From NCBI RefSeq assembly GCF_016839145.1, contig NZ_CP069303.1, positions 4,517,001-4,581,000 on the forward strand: DNA of 64,000 bases. The letters run 5' to 3'. This DNA comes from Shinella sp. PSBB067 (GTDB taxonomy: Bacteria; Pseudomonadota; Alphaproteobacteria; Rhizobiales; Rhizobiaceae). The position numbers were made by a program, and so were the translations under genes. The notes beneath the pieces are model-generated. The model was given only the letters and a program-made list of their open reading frames with translations. It had not been told where the DNA came from and searched no databases. The first letter of the stretch is position 1; each line of letters opens with the position of its first letter. Shown here one piece after another: positions 57,619 through 64,000 of the stretch.

Positions 57619-59932
57619 GACCCCTCTTCTCGGAACCCTGGGCCTTGCCCTTCTCCTCGCCTCGGCCGGCATGGGCCGCGCCGGCGAACTGGTCGCGGAT
57701 GCCGTGCAGCCGCTGCTCGAAGGCACGGCGCTTGCCGGCGGCCTTCTGCCCGATCCCGCCGGCAGGGTAAAGCCGGCGCTGCCCCAAACGGCCGCCCCCG
57801 GACATCTCGTGCCGTTCGAGCAGTCCGCCGATGCCTACATGCTGTCGGGCGAGGACGACGTCGCCACCTTCACCTTCGCGCTGGAAGGTCCCCAGGTCGC
57901 CGCGGGCGGCATGCTGAACATCGCCTATGTCAATGCCGTCTCCGTGCTGCCCGATACCGCGCGCATGGATGTCGAGATCAACGGCCGCGATGCCGGCGGC
58001 TTCGCCATCGCCTCGCCGGGCGGCGTCAGGACGGAGAAGCTCTCCGTGGCGGCGGAATTCCTGAAGCCCGGCCGCAATGTCGTACGCCTTCGCGCCCGCC
58101 AGCATCATCGTGTCGATTGCTCGCTGGCGGCGACCTATGAGCTCTGGACGAAGCTCGATCCGGCGCTGACCGGCTTCGCCTCGACGCTGCCGTCCGGCCT
58201 TGCCGATTTCGATTCCCTGCTCGCCGTCCGCCGCAATGCCGCCGGGCGCACCGATGTCCGCCTCGTCCTGCCGGGCGCGCCGGATGCCGCGGCGTTGAAC
58301 GAAGCCGCGCCCGTCCTGCAGGCGCTCACCCTCTTCCTCGATCGCGACGACGTGACCGTCTCGGTCGCCGACAAGCCGGGCACCGGACCCGGCATCGACC
58401 TTGTCATGGCGATGGACCGCGACGGGGCGGAGGCGCTTGCAAAGCGCGGCCTTGCCGCCGCGCCCCGCGGGCTTTCGGTGCAGGCGGGCGCGTCGGCGGA
58501 CCGTGCCATGGTCGTGATGCGCGCGGCCGATGCCGGCGACGTCACGACGGCCCTGCTTGCCGCGGTGAAGGGCCCCATGGCCGATGGCCTGCAATCCGGT
58601 GTCTTCGGGAAGGGCAGGGGCGTTCTCGCCGTCGATGCCGGGGAGCGGCGCACGCTGAAGGAGACGGGCTACGAGACCCGTGTCTTCTCCGGCCGCCTTT
58701 CGCGCACGGATTTCACCGTCGAGATGCCGGCGGATTTCTATCCGGCCGAATATGCCACGATCGACCTGCGCCTTTCGGCGGCGACGTCGCCGGGGCTGGA
58801 ACAGACCGCCCAGCTTCTCGTGCGCGTCAACGACAGGGTCGTGACGAGCCACCCCTTCCGCAACCGCGAGGGCCAGCAGTTCGACGGCAAGCGCATCGAA
58901 CTGCCGCTGCGCGCCTTCCGGCCCGGCGTGAACACGCTCGAGCTGCTCGCCGAGCTGCCGGTCGCGGCCGACGCCGCCTGCCGGCCGGAGGAGCGCGACG
59001 ATGCCAAGCCCCGCTTCATCCTGCTCGACACGACGGCGATCGAGATACCCCAGCTTGCCCGCGTCGGCCGGCTGCCGGATCTCGCGGCGCTCGCCGGCAA
59101 GGCCTACCCCTATGGCGCCGGCAAGCCCTTCGACCTCTTCATCGACCGGGCGGACACGCAATCGGCCGGCGCAGGCCTCACCATGCTCTCGCGCCTGGCG
59201 CTTTCCGCCCGCGCGCCGCTGAATGCGAGGATCGCCATCGGCGCGCCGTCCGAAGGCACCGGCCGCGACGCGCTGGTCGTTTCCTCGCAGCAGGATTTCG
59301 CCGAGCTCGGCGCATCGGGAAAGACGGACTTCCCCGATCCCGCAAGGCCCGATCCCATGGTTACGGCGTCTGTCTCCCCGGCGGCATCCGGCAACGATGC
59401 GGCCGATCTTCTGGAGGCCTTCCGGACTTCCACCGCGTCCCGGCAGGAGGAAGGGTCGCTCGGTTCGCGCATCCAGCTCGGGCTCTCCGCCGCCACCAGG
59501 AGCTTCCGCCGCTGGCTGAGCTATGAGACGGACGACGCGCACGCCGCCGCGCATGGCGAGGGTTCGCTGGTGACGCTGTCGCAGATGCGCTCGCCGGACG
59601 GGCTTGCCACCTGGACGGTGATCCGCGCCGGCTCCCCGCACGATGCGGCGGCCGGGGTGGAGCGGCTCGTGGCGCCCGCCGTCTGGCGGGACCTCCAGGG
59701 CGGCACGGCGTCCATCGAAACGGCGAGCCTGTCCGTGGTCAGCCTGCCGGCTGCCGAGCGCTATGTCGCCGACCTCGACGATCTCAGCCCCGGCAACCTT
59801 CGCCGCCTCGCGGCCGCCTGGTTCTCCGACAATTTCCAGATCTATGTGCTGGTCGTCCTCGCAAGCCTCGGCCTCTTCGCCGCCTGGCTCGGGCTGACGG
59901 TGCCGCGCAAGGGCGTGAGGTCCGACACATGA
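57611..59932 (+). CDS. bcsB: BcsB, cellulose synthase periplasmic subunit
   Basis: 773 residues from the ATG at 57611, overlapping the bcsA stop, with AAGGAGTG upstream. Signal peptide (~1-21), large beta-rich periplasmic part with carbohydrate-binding-like segments (e.g. FYPAEYATIDLRLSAA), and a C-terminal membrane helix (~740-765, NFQIYVLVVLASLGLFAAWL) that anchors it beside BcsA. It guides the nascent glucan across the periplasm. Overlaps the next gene by 4 bp. Confidence 0.93.
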   Translation: MAKTPLLGTLGLALLLASAGMGRAGELVADAVQPLLEGTALAGGLLPDPAGRVKPALPQTAAPGHLVPFEQSADAYMLSGEDDVATFTFALEGPQVAAGGMLNIAYVNAVSVLPDTARMDVEINGRDAGGFAIASPGGVRTEKLSVAAEFLKPGRNVVRLRARQHHRVDCSLAATYELWTKLDPALTGFASTLPSGLADFDSLLAVRRNAAGRTDVRLVLPGAPDAAALNEAAPVLQALTLFLDRDDVTVSVADKPGTGPGIDLVMAMDRDGAEALAKRGLAAAPRGLSVQAGASADRAMVVMRAADAGDVTTALLAAVKGPMADGLQSGVFGKGRGVLAVDAGERRTLKETGYETRVFSGRLSRTDFTVEMPADFYPAEYATIDLRLSAATSPGLEQTAQLLVRVNDRVVTSHPFRNREGQQFDGKRIELPLRAFRPGVNTLELLAELPVAADAACRPEERDDAKPRFILLDTTAIEIPQLARVGRLPDLAALAGKAYPYGAGKPFDLFIDRADTQSAGAGLTMLSRLALSARAPLNARIAIGAPSEGTGRDALVVSSQQDFAELGASGKTDFPDPARPDPMVTASVSPAASGNDAADLLEAFRTSTASRQEEGSLGSRIQLGLSAATRSFRRWLSYETDDAHAAAHGEGSLVTLSQMRSPDGLATWTVIRAGSPHDAAAGVERLVAPAVWRDLQGGTASIETASLSVVSLPAAERYVADLDDLSPGNLRRLAAAWFSDNFQIYVLVVLASLGLFAAWLGLTVPRKGVRSDT

Positions 59933-61869
59933 GAACGCTGATCCTGTCCGCCCTTCTTCTCGGTTCCTCCGCGCTTTCGTCCATGGCCGCCGGCCCCGAC
60001 GCCGTGGAGCTTGCCGGGCTCTATTACTATGCCGAACAGAAGCAGGAGGACCGGCTCGCCGCCGAGACGAACCGGCTGCGGCTGAAATATCCCGACTTCG
60101 TGGTGCCCGCCGACGTCTACGCGCCAGCCGCACGGCAGATGGACGAAGGCGTGCTCTGGGCGCTTTACGAGAAGAACGATTTCGTCGGCATCGACGCCGA
60201 GATCGGCCGCAAGCGCGTGGAAAGCCCTGAATGGTCTCCCAGCGAGGACTTTTCCGGCAAGCTCGCCCGCCGCAAGCAGCGCGTGGAGATGACCGCCGCG
60301 ACGGCCCGGAAGGACTGGATGGGCGTGATCGAGGCGGCCGGGACGCTCGACCCGTCGAGCGAGACGGAAGTCGATCTCGTCTGGATGCTGCTCGACGCCT
60401 ATGCCGAGACCGGCGCGAGGGACGCGCTGACCGGCGCCTATCGCGGCCTTCTCTTCCGCGAGGGCGACAAGCGCCTGCCGGATGTGCAGATCCTCACGAC
60501 CATGAAGAAGTCGACGCGCGATTTCTCGTCCGAGGAGGTGCGCAAGGCGATGCGCCTCGTCGCGACGTCTCCCGCCCTGCAGGCCGGCCTTCAGCCGGTC
60601 GAGCTGGACCTGACGCGCAAGGACGTCGCCGGCTTCAACGCGGATGAGAAGCGCCAGACGCCGGTGGCGGAGGGCGAGGTCGCCGTGCTGCGCACCACAG
60701 CGGAAAAGGACGGGCGCCTTGAGGACCTTTCGCTGCTCGGCTGGTACGACCTGAAGCTCAAGGCGCCGGAAAGCGCCGAGCGCTGGTTCAAGGCCGCGCT
60801 CGCCAAGCGCCGCGACGAGGAGAACGCCAAGGGCTTCTATCTCTCGCTCGCCGCGCAGAACAGGCAGGAAGAGGCCTATGCCGTTGCGCAGGACTATATC
60901 GAGGAGTTCTCCGACGACCCCGAATTCCTGATGAACGCGCTGTCGCTGCGCTTCTCCCGGCCCGACCAGCCGGACGCGGATGTCAGGACCGTCACCGCCT
61001 ACAGCAACGCCATCCTTTCGACGTCGAATGCCGACCACGCGGAAATCCTCGCCTGGTACGCCTACAATGCGCGCCAGTACGACGCCGCGCGGGCGTGGTT
61101 CGGAAAGTCGCTCGACTGGGAAAGCGCGCCGGTGCGCGTCAAGGGCCTGGCGCTCAGCCTGCTGCGGCTTGGCGAGAAGAAGGATTATGCGGCGCTGGAA
61201 GCGGAATATCGCGATGTCTATCCGGAAATCTGGACGGAGATAAAGGTCGCGGTTGCGCCGAAGGGGGAAAAGCGCAGCGTCGCCGTCGAGATGCCCACCG
61301 CCGCGGCGACCGCGCCCGGCGGCACCGGCTACCTTGCGCATTTCAAGGCGAAGCGTTTCGGCGCCTGCATCAAGGACATTTCCGCCATGGAAGCGCGCGG
61401 TGCGGCGTCCGCCGACGCCATGCTCATCAAGGGCTGGTGCCATCTGGAGCTCGGCCGTCTCGCCGAGGCCCGCAACGCCTTCGAGGCGGCGCTCGGCAAT
61501 GCCCGCACGCAGCAGGACGCCGCCTATGGCGCGGCGCTCGCGCTGCTGCGTGGCCGCCTGACGGACGATGCCGAGGCGATGGTTTCCATGTATCCGCTGT
61601 CGGTAAAGCGCGACCGGGAGGTACGGGCCGAGATCTACTGGCAGCGCGCCCGCTCCGCATTCGACCACAAGCAGTACCGGCGCGTGCTCGATGCGCTGAA
61701 CGCCCGCGCGAGCCTCGTCGCCGAGCCCGCCGATCTCAGCCAGTTGCGCGGCTGGTCCTATTACCATCTCGGCGACCGCGGGCAGGCGCAGGCTGTCTTC
61801 GCCCGGCTGAACATGCATCTCTACGACCCGGCGGCCGCGCGCGGCCTCGCCGTCTCCTCCACCCGATAG
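59929..61869 (+). CDS. Secreted TPR protein of the cellulose operon
   Basis: 646 residues with a signal peptide (~1-21). Helical repeats typical of TPRs run through the protein (e.g. AERWFKAALAKRRDEENAKG, EARNAFEAALGNARTQQDAA). Position after bcsB resembles the TPR protein (BcsK-type) of rhizobial/Agrobacterium bcs operons, and TPR helices also form the periplasmic part of BcsC export proteins; no beta-barrel domain follows here. I infer a periplasmic scaffold or export role. Overlaps bcsB by 4 bp. Confidence 0.75.
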   Translation: MRTLILSALLLGSSALSSMAAGPDAVELAGLYYYAEQKQEDRLAAETNRLRLKYPDFVVPADVYAPAARQMDEGVLWALYEKNDFVGIDAEIGRKRVESPEWSPSEDFSGKLARRKQRVEMTAATARKDWMGVIEAAGTLDPSSETEVDLVWMLLDAYAETGARDALTGAYRGLLFREGDKRLPDVQILTTMKKSTRDFSSEEVRKAMRLVATSPALQAGLQPVELDLTRKDVAGFNADEKRQTPVAEGEVAVLRTTAEKDGRLEDLSLLGWYDLKLKAPESAERWFKAALAKRRDEENAKGFYLSLAAQNRQEEAYAVAQDYIEEFSDDPEFLMNALSLRFSRPDQPDADVRTVTAYSNAILSTSNADHAEILAWYAYNARQYDAARAWFGKSLDWESAPVRVKGLALSLLRLGEKKDYAALEAEYRDVYPEIWTEIKVAVAPKGEKRSVAVEMPTAAATAPGGTGYLAHFKAKRFGACIKDISAMEARGAASADAMLIKGWCHLELGRLAEARNAFEAALGNARTQQDAAYGAALALLRGRLTDDAEAMVSMYPLSVKRDREVRAEIYWQRARSAFDHKQYRRVLDALNARASLVAEPADLSQLRGWSYYHLGDRGQAQAVFARLNMHLYDPAAARGLAVSSTR

Positions 61870-61876
61870 GCTTCCC

Positions 61877-62785
61877 ATGCGCTGGTTGATCCTCGCCGCC
61901 CTTCCGTTCCTCGCCGCCGGCTGCACCGCCGTCCCCGATCCCTTCCTGGAGACGGGCGCCATCCGGCCGGACGCCCCGCCGATCTCGACGGAAGTCTCGC
62001 CGGACTTCGCCGCCGCCTACCTGCCGTCGATTTCCGGCCGCATCGAAAGCGTGCGCCAGACGGCGCGGGACGGCTTCCTCGAGCAGGCCATCGTCTATTC
62101 CAACGCGACCGCTCTTTCCGGCGAGAACCTGCTGACCGTGCGGGTCGGCACGCCTTCCGAGGGGCCGGCCTTCCTGCGCGCGCCGACGCGCCGGGCCATC
62201 CTCGCCGAGATGCGGCAGGCCCTGCCGGGCATCGCCATGACGATCAGCCCGGCAATGGGCGAGAATGTGCACGGCGTCTACGGCTACGCCACGGGACCGC
62301 TCGGCGCCTCGGGAAGCTGCCTCTATGCCTGGCAGTTCGCCAAGCGAGTCTCGCCCGTGAAGGAAACCGCGATGGGACGGCTCGAGACGGGCAACTATTC
62401 GGCGCAGGTGCGCCTGCGCTTCTGCCACCCGGCCATGCCGGAGGATCGCATCGCCACGCTGATGGCCGGCATGCGGCTGAAGCCGGTGACGCGCGATACC
62501 TTCGCCCTGCTGCAATATGCCGGCGGCACCGGCCATGCGCGCAGCCAGCCGGCCCTTGTCATCGAAGAGAAGGTGGCGCCGGCCCCCGCGAGACACCGCG
62601 TCGTGGAAGAAAAGAAGGCGGAGGAACCGGTCGTCGTCCGCAATGCCGTGCGCGTCCCGTTGCCGGGGGAAGTGGCGGAAAAGAAGGTGGCGATTGCCGC
62701 CAAGCCCGCGGAGAAGGCCGCGGAACCGGTGAAGGCCCGGTCCGAGAGCGCGCTGGTGCCTCTGCCGGAAGCCGTCACGGACTGA
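61877..62785 (+). CDS. bcsN: BcsN-type cellulose biosynthesis lipoprotein
   Basis: 302 residues. Lipobox LAAGC at residues ~13-17 predicts a lipoprotein. The body contains the BcsN-type segments SVRQTARDGFLEQAIVYSN and YAWQFAKRV, and the C-terminal ~110 residues are Lys/Glu/Ala/Pro-rich. BcsN marks the rhizobial class of bcs operons, where it is often the first gene; here it is the last. Starts 7 bp after the TPR gene and ends 3 bp before the convergent LysR gene. Confidence 0.8.
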   Translation: MRWLILAALPFLAAGCTAVPDPFLETGAIRPDAPPISTEVSPDFAAAYLPSISGRIESVRQTARDGFLEQAIVYSNATALSGENLLTVRVGTPSEGPAFLRAPTRRAILAEMRQALPGIAMTISPAMGENVHGVYGYATGPLGASGSCLYAWQFAKRVSPVKETAMGRLETGNYSAQVRLRFCHPAMPEDRIATLMAGMRLKPVTRDTFALLQYAGGTGHARSQPALVIEEKVAPAPARHRVVEEKKAEEPVVVRNAVRVPLPGEVAEKKVAIAAKPAEKAAEPVKARSESALVPLPEAVTD

Positions 62786-62788
62786 GCG

Positions 62789-63670
62789 TCAGAGAAAGAT
62801 GCCGTGCTCCTGCCGCACGAGTTCCTGCACGAACTCGGCGACGGTGCGCACGCGCACGAGGTCGCGCGCGCTTTCGTGCCAGGTCGTCCAGTAGGCGCGG
62901 CGGATCGAGGCGGCGGGCAGCAGGCGGACGAGCTCGGGATGTTGCCGGGCGATATAGTCGTGCAGGATGCCGATGCCGGCGCCAGAGCGCACCGCCTCCG
63001 TCTGGCCGGTGGCGCTCGAAATCTCGAAACCCGCGTCCCAGCTACGCATGATCTCGCCGGTGAAGTTGAGCGAGGCCGTGAAGATCAGGTCCTCCACATA
63101 GCCGATGCGCCGGTGCGCCTTGAGATCCTCGACGGTGTCAGGCGTGCCGTTCTCGTCGAGATAGCCGCGCGAAGCGTAGAGGCCGAGCGTATAGTCCGTG
63201 AGTTTCGAGGAGACGAGCCGTCCCTGTTCCGGGCGCTCCAGCGTGATCGCGATGTCCGCCTCGCGCTGCGACAGCGAGAAGGAGCGGGGGATCGGCACGA
63301 GCTGGATTTTCAGTTCCGGGTGTCGTGCCGTCAGCCGGCCGAGGCGGGGGGCGAGGAAGGAGACGCCGAAGCCGTCCGGCGCCCCGACGCGCACGGTGCC
63401 GGCAACCGCGGTGTCGATACGGCCGATGCTGGCCTGCACCGCCAGCATCTCCGTTTCCATCCGCTCGGCCGCGCGCAGAAAGGCCTCGCCCTCGGCGGTG
63501 AGATCGCAGCCGTTGGTGCGGCGAATGAGAAGGCGCGTCTTCAGCGCTTCCTCCAGCGCGCTGACGCGGCGGCTGAGCGTGGCGTGGTTGACGCCGAGGC
63601 GGCGGGATGCGGCAAGCAGTTGCCCGGTGCGGGCCACCGCCAGGAACATGCGGGCATCGTCCCAGTTCAT
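62789..63670 (-). CDS. LysR-family regulator divergent from mmsA
   Basis: 293 residues from the ATG at 63670 with GGAGGCGACA upstream; the frame runs to 63697 but without a ribosome site. N-terminal helix-turn-helix MNWDDARMFLAVARTGQLLAA, GVNHATLSRRVSALEEAL, and a LysR substrate-binding domain (~90-293). Divergent from the mmsA-like gene by 104 bp, so it probably regulates that dehydrogenase. An inverted repeat GCACAAC/GTTGTGC lies in the shared region. Confidence 0.87.
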   Translation of the reverse strand: MNWDDARMFLAVARTGQLLAASRRLGVNHATLSRRVSALEEALKTRLLIRRTNGCDLTAEGEAFLRAAERMETEMLAVQASIGRIDTAVAGTVRVGAPDGFGVSFLAPRLGRLTARHPELKIQLVPIPRSFSLSQREADIAITLERPEQGRLVSSKLTDYTLGLYASRGYLDENGTPDTVEDLKAHRRIGYVEDLIFTASLNFTGEIMRSWDAGFEISSATGQTEAVRSGAGIGILHDYIARQHPELVRLLPAASIRRAYWTTWHESARDLVRVRTVAEFVQELVRQEHGIFL

Positions 63671-63693
63671 TGTCGCCTCCGGCTTTAATTTAC

Positions 63694-63730
63694 GCACAAC
63701 GGTTCCTTATCCGAGGTGATTGTGTTGTGC
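63694..63730. promoter_or_regulatory. Inverted repeat in the LysR-mmsA divergent region
   Basis: GCACAAC (63694-63700) and GTTGTGC (63724-63730), 23-bp spacer. Candidate site for the adjacent LysR regulator. Confidence 0.4.
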
Positions 63731-63774
63731 AAATTGAAGTGCGATCATCCTGCCATAACCACGGAGGACTCCCC

Positions 63775-64000
63775 ATGTACGAGATCGGACATTTCATCGA
63801 CGGCAAGCATGTGCCGGGCACGAGCGGCCGCACCGCCAACGTCTACAATCCCGCCACGGGCGAGGTTCAGGCCAGGGTCGCGCTCGCGAGCGACGCCGAG
63901 CTGCAGGCCGCCGTCGACGCCGCCAAGGCCGCGCAGCCGAAGTGGGCCGCCACCAACCCGCAGCGCCGCGCCCGCGTCTTCATGAAGTTCGTCGACCTGC
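63775..64000 (+). CDS. mmsA: Methylmalonate-semialdehyde dehydrogenase, N-terminal part (cut by window end)
   Basis: 75 residues visible from the ATG at 63775 with CGGAGGA upstream. The start GHFIDGKHVPGTSGRTANVY, NPATGEVQARVALAS and AAQPKWAATNPQRRARVFMK is typical of CoA-acylating methylmalonate-semialdehyde dehydrogenases (MmsA/IolA), which act in valine and myo-inositol breakdown. The catalytic Cys lies beyond the window, so a different aldehyde dehydrogenase cannot be ruled out. A divergent LysR regulator fits its likely inducible control. Confidence 0.85.
   Translation, partial: MYEIGHFIDGKHVPGTSGRTANVYNPATGEVQARVALASDAELQAAVDAAKAAQPKWAATNPQRRARVFMKFVDL

Noticed and set aside
55300..57726. 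808-codon minus-strand frame opposite bcsA
   Set aside because: bcsA has complete catalytic motifs on the plus strand; the antisense product shows nothing recognisable.
57509..60133. 874-codon minus-strand frame opposite bcsB
   Set aside because: Arises from high GC at third positions of bcsB; it also runs over the gene boundaries.
54994..62800. Search for an attachment-site duplicate of the tRNA-His 3' end around the bcs operon
   Set aside because: No repeat of the tRNA 3' sequence seen at the far end and no integrase, so mobile-element status cannot be claimed.

Overview
The window is chromosomal DNA of a high-GC alphaproteobacterium of the family Rhizobiaceae (Sinorhizobium/Ensifer/Shinella/Rhizobium group). 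The evidence is the rhizobial flagellar set motB-motC-motD-orf38-rem with flaF/flbT, the aglR-aglEFGAK alpha-glucoside locus next to zwf-pgl-edd, a CbrA-type kinase beside a phasin gene, an A73-type tRNA-His, and a RIME-like palindromic intergenic repeat. I could not assign genus or species from sequence alone. No phage, transposase, integrase, CRISPR array or toxin/defence island is visible; this is mostly core genome, and the interest lies in regulatory DNA, small genes and one possible insertion of a cellulose locus.

Layout. 1-15433: late part of the flagellar cluster on the + strand: motB (truncated by the window edge), motC, motD/fliK, a lytic transglycosylase, the activator rem, then flgE-flgK-flgL-flaF-flbT-flgD-fliQ-flhA-fliR and four small genes, one of which is an FlgJ-like rod-binding protein. 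It ends in a hairpin terminator that overlaps a convergent WecG/TagA-type glycosyltransferase gene. 16754-30295: folD, then convergent aglR and the aglEFGAK operon (uptake of alpha-glucosides and their hydrolysis), a PilZ-like gene, a RIME-like hairpin, and zwf-pgl-edd on the - strand. Glucose released by AglA would feed the Entner-Doudoroff enzymes encoded next to it.

30393-38829: a glutamine synthetase-like/FAD oxidase pair of the gamma-glutamyl-amine type, an HI0933-type flavoprotein, a small membrane protein, an McpZ-type chemoreceptor, a 48-residue gene on the - strand, and a LysR regulator. 38885-46386: a small conserved gene, isocitrate lyase (aceA) divergent from a RamB/ScfR-type regulator, and a potFGHI polyamine ABC transporter. 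46443-54846: an AsmA-like protein, acetoacetyl-CoA synthetase, the cell-cycle kinase CbrA and a phasin, so two polyhydroxybutyrate-cycle genes flank the kinase. 54994-62785: tRNA-His followed by a cellulose synthase operon (bcsA, bcsB, a TPR protein, bcsN) without a bcsZ cellulase. 62789-64000: a LysR regulator divergent from the start of a methylmalonate-semialdehyde dehydrogenase gene.

The most useful new observations are: two exact TTAA-N7-TTAA CtrA-type boxes, one upstream of rem and one upstream of cbrA, suggesting a shared cell-cycle input to motility and to the kinase itself; two near-identical AglR operators exactly 210 bp apart; strong hairpins directly after the binding-protein gene in both ABC operons; an unannotated-looking 48-aa gene with a strong ribosome binding site; and a bcs operon of unusual order placed next to a tRNA gene.
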